DNA of 52,238 nt from a virus: IMG/VR virus record IMGVR_UViG_3300048554_000415, positions 1 to 52,238 of that record; one strand, written 5' to 3'. Both the position numbers and the translations under genes were made by a program. Of this stretch, positions 35,362 to 44,950 are shown one piece after another. Position 1 is the stretch's first letter, and each line of letters starts with the position of its first letter. The notes under the pieces were generated by a model. It made no database searches and was not told where the DNA came from. It worked only from the letters and a program-made list of their open reading frames with translations.

Positions 35362-36969
35362 TTGAATAGTTTAGCTGATATTGATTTTGAGAAGAATAGT
35401 AAAAATGAAATAGTTAAGAGTGTTGATAATACTAGACGTATGAAGACATTGCTTGATAAAACAGGTTGTGGATTCTGTTTGGCTAAGTGGACGCAAGTTA
35501 CAATGCACTTAGGCACTGGACTTACACATAGTTGTCACCATCCAATACCTCACAAGATAGATTTAGAAGAACTTAAAAACAATCCTAGTGCATTACACAA
35601 CACTTCTTATAAAAAGAAACAGCGTAAAGAGATGCTACAAGGAGGACGACCTAAGGAGTGTGATTACTGTTGGCGTATTGAAGACGGCAATGGCGAAGGA
35701 CTAAGTGATAGACATCATAAAAGTTTAAGTGATTTCAGTTTCAATAAGCATGACGAAATTGCACAAATGACAGGTGATGAAAATGTTTATCCGACATACT
35801 TAGAAGTAAGTTTTAGTAATGTATGTAACTTTAAATGTAGTTACTGTGGTCCAGACTTTAGTAGCAAATGGGTACAGGAAATAAACAAACATGGATATTA
35901 TGATTTGCCTGGACAAGGATATAATCATACTGAACATAAACATATTCCAAATAACGAAGACAACCCGTACACTGATGCATTTTGGTTATGGTTTCCGGAC
36001 GCAAGAGAACATTTACACACACTGAGAATTACTGGTGGCGAGCCTTTAATGAGCAAACATACTTTTAAATTGTTAGAAGATATTAGAGATAACCCCACGC
36101 CCGATTTGGAACTTAGTATCAATACAAATGGAAATGCTCCTGCTAAAAATTGGAAACGTTTTTTAGACCTTATAATAGATATTTGTCACAACAACAAAGT
36201 AAAAAAGTTTACACTGTTTACTAGTGCAGAAGCTTTTGGTGAACGTTCAGAGTACAGCAGATATGGTATGGACTTTGAATTATTCCAACAGCAAACACAA
36301 GAGTTTTTAGAAAAAACACACAATACTAGAGTTGTGTTTATGTGTGCTTTTAATATTTTTAGTATTACTAGTTTTAAAGAATTCTTAGAATGGGTATTGT
36401 ATCTAAAAAAAGCCTACAACTTTAATGGTCTAAGCGATTGGATGGAAGGCATTGGGCTTGATCCTGTAAACAACTTGCTGGCGACCGGAGTGCCCAACTA
36501 CGAATACTTCCCTATGCAAACTATAAAGGTTAGAAAAGAAAGAACCAAAGAACAAATATTTGCTAGGGTTGGAATAGATATACCATATGTACGTTATCCT
36601 GATTTTTTAGATGCAAACATTGCAACCAAAGATTTGATAGTAGATTATTTTATGCCAGCACTAAACTTTATGTTTCAGTATGCTGAAAGCAAAGAATGGT
36701 TTGACTGCTTGGGTTTTGAAGATTGGGAAGCACTAAAACTAAAAAGAATCTTTACTAACATTGCATTTCAAGTTGACAGAGATGATGATGAAGACGGATT
36801 ATCTAACAACGAACATGTGTCTAGCAGAAGAGCAAGATTTTATAAATTTGTACAAGAATACGATAAAAGAAGAGGTGTTGACTTTTTAAGTACATTCCCT
36901 GAAATGGCACATTTTTACAATGTATGCGAACAAGAATATGAGAGGTTAAATCAAAATGAGGAAAAGTAA
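35362..36969 (+). CDS. Radical-SAM protein with N-terminal auxiliary cysteine region (A)
   Basis: A 535-residue protein with a TTG start 2 bp after the previous stop; AGAAG lies six bases before it, and the first internal ATG would remove conserved sequence. The N-terminal auxiliary region has CGFCLAKW, SCHHP (57-61) and CDYCWRIEDG (100-109). The radical-SAM cluster motif is CNFKCSYC (Cys155, Cys159, Cys162), followed by ITGGEPLMS, the usual SAM-contact motif. The architecture matches twitch/SPASM-like proteins seen in marine phages; substrate unknown. The C-terminus (about 380-535) is long and acidic. Its end overlaps the SGNH gene by 14 bp. Confidence 0.8.
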   Translation: MNSLADIDFEKNSKNEIVKSVDNTRRMKTLLDKTGCGFCLAKWTQVTMHLGTGLTHSCHHPIPHKIDLEELKNNPSALHNTSYKKKQRKEMLQGGRPKECDYCWRIEDGNGEGLSDRHHKSLSDFSFNKHDEIAQMTGDENVYPTYLEVSFSNVCNFKCSYCGPDFSSKWVQEINKHGYYDLPGQGYNHTEHKHIPNNEDNPYTDAFWLWFPDAREHLHTLRITGGEPLMSKHTFKLLEDIRDNPTPDLELSINTNGNAPAKNWKRFLDLIIDICHNNKVKKFTLFTSAEAFGERSEYSRYGMDFELFQQQTQEFLEKTHNTRVVFMCAFNIFSITSFKEFLEWVLYLKKAYNFNGLSDWMEGIGLDPVNNLLATGVPNYEYFPMQTIKVRKERTKEQIFARVGIDIPYVRYPDFLDANIATKDLIVDYFMPALNFMFQYAESKEWFDCLGFEDWEALKLKRIFTNIAFQVDRDDDEDGLSNNEHVSSRRARFYKFVQEYDKRRGVDFLSTFPEMAHFYNVCEQEYERLNQNEEK

Positions 36970-37645
36970 ACTATTTGTAGGAGGTTGTAGCTTTAGTGAC
37001 AGGTTTGGCAAAATCAACACCTGTTGGGGAGAAGAACTGGCAAAAATAAAAAATATGGATTATTGTCATGATGCAGTTAGAATATCCGGAAGCAATGACA
37101 GGATATGGCGTATACTGACTGATAAAATTATGTCAGGTGAAATTGAGCCCGAGGACAAGGTAATAGTTCAATATACTTTACCAAGTAGACGAGAGTTTGT
37201 AACTTGGAAAAATCCAAAGAGTGATGTTTACAAGGATAGATTTCCTGGTAGTGAAGAAGATTTGTATCTTGTAAAGTTTAAAGACAAGTCTCATGAATGG
37301 CACAAAGACATAGATGTAAGGGAATTTCTTAAATTATATGAGATCTTTTTCTCTATGGATGAATATGAGAAGCGTATCTTCAATCATCGACAGTATCAGT
37401 TTCAAATGCTGTGTGAGGTTCATAACATAAATGCATTTATTTTAAGCGTTAACACATATACATTTTGGGATAATTGCGATTTTACAACTTCTCAAAAGTT
37501 TAAAAATGAAAGAAGAATATTCAAAGATAATAAATTCGGATATGAAGAAGATGAAAGATACTCAGAAGATGACCCGCATCATTTGAGTGTAAAAGGGCAT
37601 ATTAAATTTGCAAACTTAATCAATAAATGGATTGGACCCAGATAG
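36956..37645 (+). CDS. SGNH/GDSL-like hydrolase (1)
   Basis: A 229-residue protein with GGCSFSDRFG (9-18) in place of the SGNH block I GDSxS, with Ser12 the likely nucleophile. The late motif DPHHLSVKGHIKFANLI supplies the Asp/His pair of block V. Such enzymes remove or transfer acyl groups on sugars. No signal peptide is seen. It overlaps radical-SAM A by 14 bp and radical-SAM B begins two bases after its stop, so it is sandwiched between two radical-SAM genes. Confidence 0.7.
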   Translation: MRKSKLFVGGCSFSDRFGKINTCWGEELAKIKNMDYCHDAVRISGSNDRIWRILTDKIMSGEIEPEDKVIVQYTLPSRREFVTWKNPKSDVYKDRFPGSEEDLYLVKFKDKSHEWHKDIDVREFLKLYEIFFSMDEYEKRIFNHRQYQFQMLCEVHNINAFILSVNTYTFWDNCDFTTSQKFKNERRIFKDNKFGYEEDERYSEDDPHHLSVKGHIKFANLINKWIGPR

Positions 37646-37646
37646 A

Positions 37647-38951
37647 ATGAAAATAGCTGACTTGCCAAACAACAATTTGTTTTGCCCGTTGCCTTGGCGA
37701 GGTGCTCACATCATGCCCAATGGAACATTCAGCTATTGTTGTGTACAAAATCAGTTTGACGAAGATCTGAAAGCCGCCGGTGATCTTAGTAAACAAACTA
37801 TATCACAAGCAAGGACCAATGCCTGGTCAAACGAACTTAGGAAAAATTTAATCGATGGCGTTCAACACAAAAGTTGCAGAAGTTGTTGGGACTTGGAAAA
37901 TCAAGGCATAGCAAGTTTGAGACAACACTATCATAATCAATGGTTCGAACATAACGGATATGCGGAAAATTTTGAATTTAATAGTGACGGTACATTAGAC
38001 AATCAGAACATAATATACTGGGACGTTAGGCAAACCAATTTGTGTAATATGAATTGTGTAATGTGTGGTCCAGACTACAGTAGTTTATGGAATAGAGATA
38101 TCTTAAAGAGTCAAGACAAACCATTGAAAAATGCAGGTGTGATTGATGCTGTGCAAGTTAGCAAAGACAACATACTTGATATAATCAAAAAAGATATAGA
38201 CAAAACTTATAAATTTTACTTTGCAGGAGGCGAGCCTTTAATTAGTCCTATGCATTGGGCAATACTAGAAGAGTTAGTAGAGAACAGACTTTTTAACGTA
38301 GAGCTTGCTTACAATACAAATCTACTCAAACTAGATTACAAAGGTAAAAATGTAATTGATTACTGGAAAAAGTTTAAGACAGTATATGTTGGATGTAGTG
38401 TTGATGCAGTAGGAGCAAGAGCAGAAACTGTGAGGTCAGGAACAGTATGGGAAACTGTTAACAAAAACTTTACCAGAATACATGACGAGCTGTATTACGC
38501 TAAAGCATTAAACATTTCAACTAGCAATTTAACTATAGCTGGTTTGGGAGATACAATAGAATGGGCTAAGAGTTTTGAATGGAAAAACGAAGAGCATACA
38601 CTATTAGCAAACAATATAGTATACTATCCTGAATGGCTAAGTGTAAACATATTGCCTAGATACCTCAAAGAAAGTATATGGAAAGATATTAAAGGTCCTC
38701 TTAACACACTAAAAAGCAAACGAAGCATAGAACAAATTGAAAGTGAACTATGGAAAGAAACAGACCCAGATTATTTTGAAAGAATGTGTATAAAATTTGC
38801 ACATCATATTGAATGGGTTACTTATATGAGAGGTACAGATCCTCAAACATTCTTAGAAAAAGGATGTCCAGAACTAGCAGAGTGGTGGAGTAAATTAAAT
38901 ATACAATATCGTCAAGAATTAGAAGATATCAATGCAGGGAAAGAAATATAA
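37647..38951 (+). CDS. Radical-SAM protein with N-terminal auxiliary cysteine region (B)
   Basis: A 434-residue protein; the ATG at 37647 is preferred over an in-frame TTG 15 bp upstream that lies inside the SGNH gene. The N-terminal auxiliary region reads FCPLPWRGAHIMPNG…YCC (12-32) and SCRSCWDLENQG (76-87). The radical-SAM motif is CNMNCVMC (Cys133, Cys137, Cys140), followed by FAGGEPLIS. The CxxxPW…pnG…CC arrangement resembles a SPASM-type second cluster moved to the front of the protein. Substrate unknown, but the gene sits directly before a GT10-like glycosyltransferase. Confidence 0.8.
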   Translation: MKIADLPNNNLFCPLPWRGAHIMPNGTFSYCCVQNQFDEDLKAAGDLSKQTISQARTNAWSNELRKNLIDGVQHKSCRSCWDLENQGIASLRQHYHNQWFEHNGYAENFEFNSDGTLDNQNIIYWDVRQTNLCNMNCVMCGPDYSSLWNRDILKSQDKPLKNAGVIDAVQVSKDNILDIIKKDIDKTYKFYFAGGEPLISPMHWAILEELVENRLFNVELAYNTNLLKLDYKGKNVIDYWKKFKTVYVGCSVDAVGARAETVRSGTVWETVNKNFTRIHDELYYAKALNISTSNLTIAGLGDTIEWAKSFEWKNEEHTLLANNIVYYPEWLSVNILPRYLKESIWKDIKGPLNTLKSKRSIEQIESELWKETDPDYFERMCIKFAHHIEWVTYMRGTDPQTFLEKGCPELAEWWSKLNIQYRQELEDINAGKEI

Positions 38952-40421
38952 ATGTTTGATAAAAAATTACCCTGTTATTTTGATCACGACAGAGATCCAG
39001 AAAACTATTATCCTTGGGTTAATGGTATATCTAAACAGATGCTTACCAAATTTAAGACCGAGGTGATTGGTTGTGCTGACGAGTCTGAAACTGATAATAT
39101 GCCAAGTTGGTATTCCTTAGGTAAGCCACAACCTTTTTTTATTGATGTTGTTACAAATTACAATGAAAATTTTAGAAGCTACGAAGAAGGAAGAGAACCT
39201 TTCATTTATCCTATTCACATTTGTCCTGCCCTAACACCATACGGAGATATACTAGATGAAAGATCTGTGGATTTTTGGACAAATTATATACACATAAATT
39301 CAGATGTACTATATCGTATTTGTAAAAGACAAAACGGTAAAATTTGTTTGTATAATAATTGGGAAGCATGGAGCGTTGGTTCTTACAAGCTAATAACAGA
39401 TATAATGATAGAAAAATATGGAGAAGAATTTGGATTAAGCAAGTGGCATTTTATTATAGCAAGTGGCAATGAAAACTTAAAAATAAATGGGGTGTATCCT
39501 CATACCACATCAACTCCTTTAATGAATCTACCTTGGCATCCTTCCGAAGTAGTAAACGAAGTTGTTGAAAAAATTAAAAATAAAGAACCACGAGAGAACA
39601 AATTCATTTGCCTCAATAGAGTTACTAAATCTCATCGACTAGCCGCTGTTGCTGAATTATGGGACGACAGAGAAGATGGTATAATAACAGCAATGTGTGT
39701 ACATTATGGTAATCCTGGAATTGATCATTTTGCTGAACTGACACGCAAAGAAGTAAGTCAACCTGCCTTCCCACAAATACATCAAATGCAAAAAATGCAC
39801 ACAGACTCCGATTGGAACAATTATGTCAAAGATCAAGTATTATCTGTAGGTAGAATGCGTTGGCACTATGATAGAGAATTACAAGAAAATTATCCCCAGT
39901 CTTTTGAAAAGTTTAAAGAGCACAAGCTGATTGATATGATGCCAATTTTAATGGCAGACGACATAAGTCCTATTGTTAATCCAGTGCCTGATCCTCTTAC
40001 ACAAAAGTTTTTTGATTCAAGTTTAAATATTGTTACAGAAACTTACGGATTAGAAAGCCAACAGAGTATACAACTAACAGATAAAATATGGAAGCCTATG
40101 TTACATTTTCAACCATTTGTTGTTATAGGATCCAAGGGTCATCTTTCAGCACTACATCAACGAGGATTTAAAACCTTTAATACATGGATCGATGAAACAT
40201 ATGATACAATACGAGATGATCAAAAAAGAATGACAGCGGCAATAACTAGTGCTAAAGAATTTTACAAAAGATCTAAAGAAGAGATTGCAGAAGACTTAGC
40301 TGATATGCTGGAAGTGTTATTGCACAACAATGAGCATTATCGACATTGTTATGAGAGTCATAGAATAAATGCTGTATGGCAAGTAGCACTTAATCTTAAT
40401 TACTGTAGAAAGGAATCATAA
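38952..40421 (+). CDS. GT10-like (fucosyltransferase-type) glycosyltransferase (1)
   Basis: A 489-residue protein. The middle has FICLNRVTKSHRLAAVAELW (about 218-237). The C-terminal donor-binding half has SLNIVTETYG (about 357-366), TDKIWKPMLHFQPFVVIGS and RGFKTFNTWIDETYD (about 397-411). This order (histidine/Glu strand, T-E/D-K-I, P-F-V-V-G, GFKTF-WIDE) is found in GT10-related transferases of phages and bacteria and is shared with the second copy at 47.7 kb. GT10 enzymes use GDP-fucose, which would fit the GDP-fucose-synthase-like gene nearby, but the donor is inferred. It abuts radical-SAM B without a gap. Confidence 0.65.
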   Translation: MFDKKLPCYFDHDRDPENYYPWVNGISKQMLTKFKTEVIGCADESETDNMPSWYSLGKPQPFFIDVVTNYNENFRSYEEGREPFIYPIHICPALTPYGDILDERSVDFWTNYIHINSDVLYRICKRQNGKICLYNNWEAWSVGSYKLITDIMIEKYGEEFGLSKWHFIIASGNENLKINGVYPHTTSTPLMNLPWHPSEVVNEVVEKIKNKEPRENKFICLNRVTKSHRLAAVAELWDDREDGIITAMCVHYGNPGIDHFAELTRKEVSQPAFPQIHQMQKMHTDSDWNNYVKDQVLSVGRMRWHYDRELQENYPQSFEKFKEHKLIDMMPILMADDISPIVNPVPDPLTQKFFDSSLNIVTETYGLESQQSIQLTDKIWKPMLHFQPFVVIGSKGHLSALHQRGFKTFNTWIDETYDTIRDDQKRMTAAITSAKEFYKRSKEEIAEDLADMLEVLLHNNEHYRHCYESHRINAVWQVALNLNYCRKES

Positions 40422-41542
40422 TGAAAATAGGATGGATAGGATTAGGCAAATGCGGATTGCCTATCGCAGAACGTATAGCACAAACATGTGATGTAATTGC
40501 ACACGATAAATTACCAAAGGAAACGCCTATATATACACACAATGTAGCAGACCTATTACAGACTGAGATTACATTTGTACTTGTAGAAACTCCTCATGTT
40601 AATAAAACACTAGACGGCAGTGTGCCCATAGATTTACAAACTGTAGAAGATTATGATTATACCGCATTAAACAGTGTATTACTAACATTGGCTAGCCATA
40701 GCTATGAAGGAGTAGTAGTAATTAGCAGTACTGTTAGTCCGGGAACTACAAAACAACTAGCAAAAAAGTACAATGATCTGAGAATTGTTTATATGCCTGT
40801 AATGATACATATAGGAACCGTAGCAGAAGACTTTGTTACTGCACCCATGTATTTTGTTGGAGGTAACAATGAAGCGGATAGAACACAAGTTGAAACCTGT
40901 ATAAAGCAATTTGTAAGTGGTAGTGTTAGACATGGAACGTACGAAGAAGTTGAAATGTACAAGATGTTTGGAAACATATATGCCAGCATAAAAATTGGAT
41001 TTGCAAATACTATAAGTGAAATGATCGAGTATGGAAACTTCAATGCTAGTAGTTGGAATGTCATGGACGCACTACTAGCTGAAAAACAAAACTTTAATAC
41101 TACAAACTATTTTCGTCCAGGCAGTGGTAACGGCGGACCGTGCCATCCAAGAGACGGTGTAGTTTTAACATGGCTTACAGATAAACTTAAAATGGAAAGT
41201 AAACTGTTAACTAATATCACACAGGTTAGACAGGATCAAGCACTGGCGCTTGCTAAACATCTTGTAAGTTATGACTTGCCTATTATAATATTAGGTAAAA
41301 GTTTTAAACAAGGAGTAGATTTAACAGTAGGAAGCTACAGCGTACTAGTAGGCGAATATTGTATAATGCTAGGTGCAAAAATAATGTATGATGATGTATT
41401 ACATCAACCTGCGGTTGTACTATTGGCTCACCCTAATAGAAAATTACTAGAAAAATATGAACCAGCTGAAGACAGTGTAATTGTTGATTTATGGAATCTT
41501 GGAATACCCAACGCTAAAGTTTGGGGTAATAATGCAACTTGA
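40421..41542 (+). CDS. Nucleotide-sugar 6-dehydrogenase (UDP-glucose/GDP-mannose dehydrogenase family)
   Basis: A 373-residue protein with an N-terminal Rossmann motif GWIGLGKCGLPIAERI (4-19), SSTVSPGTTK, and the catalytic block GSGNGGPCHPRD with nucleophile Cys241. FKQGVDLTVGSYSV corresponds to the FKxxTxDxRxS C-terminal sugar-binding motif. The enzyme would oxidise the C6 alcohol of a nucleotide sugar to the acid with two NAD. It is somewhat shorter than typical members (about 390-440), with a shorter C-terminal domain. It overlaps the previous gene by one base and radical-SAM C by 11 bp. Confidence 0.85.
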   Translation: MKIGWIGLGKCGLPIAERIAQTCDVIAHDKLPKETPIYTHNVADLLQTEITFVLVETPHVNKTLDGSVPIDLQTVEDYDYTALNSVLLTLASHSYEGVVVISSTVSPGTTKQLAKKYNDLRIVYMPVMIHIGTVAEDFVTAPMYFVGGNNEADRTQVETCIKQFVSGSVRHGTYEEVEMYKMFGNIYASIKIGFANTISEMIEYGNFNASSWNVMDALLAEKQNFNTTNYFRPGSGNGGPCHPRDGVVLTWLTDKLKMESKLLTNITQVRQDQALALAKHLVSYDLPIIILGKSFKQGVDLTVGSYSVLVGEYCIMLGAKIMYDDVLHQPAVVLLAHPNRKLLEKYEPAEDSVIVDLWNLGIPNAKVWGNNAT

Positions 41543-42638
41543 TCGCTGGTGGAACAAAAAAACTGCCACTACAAAAAATCTCAAAGGCAAATACTGTCCA
41601 AAACTATTTGAGTGGTTTGAGGTAGATCTTGTAGGCAATGTAAGACTTTGCTGTTCAACTTGGCTACCACAACCGATTGGAAACCTACTAGATAACACAC
41701 TTGAAGAGATATGGAACAGTGATAGAGCTATAGAATTACGCAATCAAGTTTTTACCGGAGATTGGAAATATTGCGACCATGAGCTGTGTCCTGTTATAAA
41801 CTCTGATGCATTACCTGATATCAATGACGAACATCATACCTCACCTTATGTTAAAGAACTTCCAAAACAGATAAATTTTTGTAATGATCAGAGCTGTAAT
41901 CTGATGTGTCCTAGCTGTCGCAATGAAAAAATTTTGCTTACCAGTGGACCTCAATATGAAAAAAGTAAACTCATCAATGATAGAATCTACGAAGGATTAT
42001 TCAGTAGACCAACAGATCAAAAAGTTGAAATTTTTGTAACTGGTGCAGGAGATCCTTTTGCTAGTAAAATTTTTAGAGAGATGTTGCAAAATATTGATGG
42101 AAGCATATTTCCTGGACTTGAAGTTAATTTACAAACCAATGGCACAATGATGACACCCAAGACGTGGCAGAGTCTACACAAGATACATGATAATATAAAT
42201 TTCTGCAGAATAAGTTTAGATGCAGGCTGTAAAGATACCTATGAAAACAAAGTAAGACTAAATGGTAATTGGAACTTACTGTTAGAAAATTGTAAATATT
42301 TAGACAGTCAAGTACCTCATAGTAAACAGCTAAAAGTAATGTTTGATTTTGTTGTACAGTATGACAACTACAAAGAAATGAAGGATTATGTGACACTATG
42401 TTTAAACACATTCAAAAACATTTATAAAATACACATATCACTGATCAGTGATTGGGGCACTTGGTCCTCGGAAATATATAAACAAAAATGTATATGGTCA
42501 GACAATCACCCTGAGTATCAACAATTTCTATCAGAACTAGATGATCCTATTTTTGATCACCCATTGGTTGATATGACAAATGTAACTTCAATTAGGAATT
42601 CAATATACAATAGCAGGAGTATTTTAAGTGAAGTATAA
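41532..42638 (+). CDS. Radical-SAM protein with N-terminal auxiliary cysteine region (C), atypical GGEP motif
   Basis: A 368-residue protein; the ATG at 41532 (MQLDRWWNKK) is chosen because the upstream extension lies wholly within the dehydrogenase gene. The auxiliary region reads YCPKLFEWFEVDLVGNVRLC (21-40) plus Cys41, then YCDHELCP (80-87). The radical-SAM motif is CNLMCPSC (Cys122, Cys126, Cys129). The usual GGEP motif is replaced by TGAGDPF, a notable change. It is the shortest of the four related proteins in the window and the most typical of SPASM-like peptides or sugar modifiers. It overlaps the SGNH gene that follows by 11 bp. Confidence 0.8.
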   Translation: MQLDRWWNKKTATTKNLKGKYCPKLFEWFEVDLVGNVRLCCSTWLPQPIGNLLDNTLEEIWNSDRAIELRNQVFTGDWKYCDHELCPVINSDALPDINDEHHTSPYVKELPKQINFCNDQSCNLMCPSCRNEKILLTSGPQYEKSKLINDRIYEGLFSRPTDQKVEIFVTGAGDPFASKIFREMLQNIDGSIFPGLEVNLQTNGTMMTPKTWQSLHKIHDNINFCRISLDAGCKDTYENKVRLNGNWNLLLENCKYLDSQVPHSKQLKVMFDFVVQYDNYKEMKDYVTLCLNTFKNIYKIHISLISDWGTWSSEIYKQKCIWSDNHPEYQQFLSELDDPIFDHPLVDMTNVTSIRNSIYNSRSILSEV

Positions 42639-43407
42639 AAGATTATATACCTTTGGTTGTAGTTTTACAAGATGGTATTGGCCAACATGGGCTGACATAA
42701 TTGCATACGATACAAAGTTACCTTATGAAAATTGGGCGGACAGTGGGTCAGGCAATGTGGGTATAGCAAACAGAATGTTAGAATGCGATCTCACAAATAA
42801 GTTTACAAAAAGAGATATGGTGCTGGTATGTTGGTCTACATTTTGTAGAGAAGATAGATATATTAGACCCGACGGATGGATTTTCGGCGGTAATATATTT
42901 AATTCAAGAATGTACGATGATGCATTTAGAGAGAAATATCATAATTCAGCAAATGACATTATAAAGAATATGCACAGTATAATTACATCAAGACGCAGTT
43001 TTCCCATTGCATACGAAGCACAAATTACAGAGTCACTTGGTTCAGACATAATTGAAAGTGGAGATGATATATGGCAAGACAAGTTAGAACACATTATTGA
43101 TTTTTATAAACCTTATCAAGTTAAAAATATATTTCCCTGGGATCATAATCATCAAGCACCATTTGAAAATTATGCACCAGATTGGGACGGACATCCTGAT
43201 ATCCAAGCACATTTAAAATTTGTAACAGACTATATATACCCAAGTTTAGGATTAGCAATAAAACAGCCTACAGTAGATCATTTTATGGAACTACAAGATC
43301 ACATAACAAAAACAGCTAAAACACAAACATTTAAAAAGTTTGAGGATTTAAAGACTTGGTTTAACAAAACTATAGACCATCCAGATAGAGAAATAGGAAT
43401 AATATAA
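42628..43407 (+). CDS. SGNH/GDSL-like hydrolase (2)
   Basis: A 259-residue protein with FGCSFTRWYWPTWADIIA (9-26), where Ser12 is the likely nucleophile. NWADSGSGNVGIANRM gives the block II/III Gly-Asn region, and WDGHPDIQAHLKFV supplies the Asp/His end motif. The start is GTG, supported by AGGAG at 42615-42619 with an 8-base gap. It repeats the radical-SAM plus SGNH pairing seen at 35-37.6 kb. The substrate is likely an acylated sugar, by family analogy only. Confidence 0.7.
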   Translation: MKYKRLYTFGCSFTRWYWPTWADIIAYDTKLPYENWADSGSGNVGIANRMLECDLTNKFTKRDMVLVCWSTFCREDRYIRPDGWIFGGNIFNSRMYDDAFREKYHNSANDIIKNMHSIITSRRSFPIAYEAQITESLGSDIIESGDDIWQDKLEHIIDFYKPYQVKNIFPWDHNHQAPFENYAPDWDGHPDIQAHLKFVTDYIYPSLGLAIKQPTVDHFMELQDHITKTAKTQTFKKFEDLKTWFNKTIDHPDREIGII

Positions 43408-44241
43408 TTGTTGACCACTGATACAGTAATCTTAGGAGCAGGAGCATTTAGTCATGCACACATTAGATGTTTGCTTGAGTTAGGAGTAACTGAATGTACA
43501 ATAGCAAAGCAGTCCGAATGGACTGGTGAACAAAAACACAAATTTGCAGAAGACTATCCACTTATGGCATTTACATTTGATAATAGTCCAAATGCTAAAG
43601 ATAAAAATGTGCATATAGTTACACCCAGTAATACACATGCTGAATTATTAAATCGTTACAATACTTGGGCCGCTAAAATTTTTGTAGAAAAACCCAGTGT
43701 GCTTTATAATAAACCCAGAGACTTTGACTATGCAAATCTAGTTACCAACACAATATATCAAAACGACTGGTTAGCACAAGTACAAAATCATAGGACTTGC
43801 AAGGACAAACCTAGTATAGTAAATTTTACATACCATGTCAAGAACAGAGATGATATAGATCACATTACTGAAATATGGAGTCATGTTATAAACTTTATAA
43901 GCCAGTGGATAGAACCAGATTGCAATATTTTTATACACAGCCAAAGTTATAAAAAGAGAACTAGAAGTATTAATTGTATTATCAACAATGAACTTACATT
44001 AAACATTAACAGTACAAACGGACTTGTGGAAAAAAGCGAGTGGCATTTGCGTGTAGATGATGAACAATTTGAAAGCAAACAGTTCGGTGGTAATTTACTT
44101 ATAAATACATTAAATACTATGTTAACTGGAACTGTGCCTTTGACTGATTGGTACACATCTAGTTGGTTATTACATAAATTCAGATTGTTGTCAAGTAAAG
44201 AAATATTTGATAGTCAATTTTTATTAAACTATAGGAAATAA
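43408..44241 (+). CDS. Gfo/Idh/MocA-like oxidoreductase
   Basis: A 277-residue protein with an N-terminal dinucleotide fold GAGAFSHAHIRCLLEL (10-25), VHIVTPSNTHAELL (about 68-81) and KIFVEKPSVL (about 90-99). These match the Gly-rich loop, TPS/TP-x-x-xH and EKP motifs of NAD(P)-dependent Gfo/Idh/MocA sugar oxidoreductases. The family is usually about 340-400 residues, so the C-terminal sheet domain is reduced. The start is TTG immediately after the previous stop, with AGGA nine bases upstream. Likely acts on a (nucleotide) sugar made by neighbouring genes. Confidence 0.7.
   Translation: MLTTDTVILGAGAFSHAHIRCLLELGVTECTIAKQSEWTGEQKHKFAEDYPLMAFTFDNSPNAKDKNVHIVTPSNTHAELLNRYNTWAAKIFVEKPSVLYNKPRDFDYANLVTNTIYQNDWLAQVQNHRTCKDKPSIVNFTYHVKNRDDIDHITEIWSHVINFISQWIEPDCNIFIHSQSYKKRTRSINCIINNELTLNINSTNGLVEKSEWHLRVDDEQFESKQFGGNLLINTLNTMLTGTVPLTDWYTSSWLLHKFRLLSSKEIFDSQFLLNYRK
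44100..44107 (+). promoter_or_regulatory. TATAAATA octamer inside the oxidoreductase gene
   Basis: A perfect late-promoter core, 136 bp before the dioxygenase gene at 44243. It lies in coding sequence that naturally reads Leu-Ile-Asn-Thr, so it may be chance in AT-rich DNA. If used, it would give an internal late start for the dioxygenase and epimerase genes. Confidence 0.3.
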
Positions 44242-44242
44242 A

Positions 44243-44950
44243 ATGGATATTGATGTAGATTATATTAAAGAAAATGGCTATGCAGTCATGCCAAATTTTT
44301 TAACATCAGACGAAGTAAAACAACTACAAGACTTGTGTGATAGCAGTCCAGTAGCAATGGGAGAAACTTGGGCTGGAGAAGATGGAAAAACAGAATACTT
44401 GCCAGACTTGGATCCAGATTCATATATGCATTGGTGGAGTTATAACATGAGTGAACATGCTATTGTACAGCAAGTCAAAGACAAAATAAAGCCAATGGCT
44501 GACAAATGTTTTAATGGAGAGTTTGAACAACTGGGCGGCGACTTTAAAGTTACCAATCCTGATAGTGGATACATGTATTGTCATTTTGATACACCTTACA
44601 GACATGATCGTTGGGCAAATGATTTTGGAGAAGATATTAAAGGTATGCAGTTTGGTATAGCACTTGATAAATTTGATGATGTAAGCGGAGGTACTAGAAT
44701 ACTTCCTGGCAGTCATAAAAAAGTTTATCATAAAACAGATATGGATGCACGAAAGCATGACCAAGAATTTCTACGTGACGGTGTTACAATGGAACTTGAA
44801 CCAGGCGGATTGTTTTGTTATCACAGTAGAACTATGCACAGTACTATGCCAAACAACAGCGGTAAACCACGCAGGTTAATGTTGTTGTTACACTTGTGGA
44901 ATGATCCTACATTTAGACAAGAGCTACAACAAGAAGAATCCAAATGCTAG
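44243..44950 (+). CDS. PhyH-type Fe(II)/2-oxoglutarate dioxygenase (1)
   Basis: A 235-residue protein of the phytanoyl-CoA dioxygenase (PhyH) family. The iron triad is visible as HFD (His114, Asp116) and His199 in MHSTMPNNSGKPRR, with Arg209/Arg210 placed to hold 2-oxoglutarate. GGTRILPGSHKK (149-160) is the typical bridge between them. Family members hydroxylate or epimerise lipids, amino acids, antibiotics and sugars, so the substrate is open. Here it sits among sugar genes. It overlaps the second copy by 7 bp. Confidence 0.85.
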   Translation: MDIDVDYIKENGYAVMPNFLTSDEVKQLQDLCDSSPVAMGETWAGEDGKTEYLPDLDPDSYMHWWSYNMSEHAIVQQVKDKIKPMADKCFNGEFEQLGGDFKVTNPDSGYMYCHFDTPYRHDRWANDFGEDIKGMQFGIALDKFDDVSGGTRILPGSHKKVYHKTDMDARKHDQEFLRDGVTMELEPGGLFCYHSRTMHSTMPNNSGKPRRLMLLLHLWNDPTFRQELQQEESKC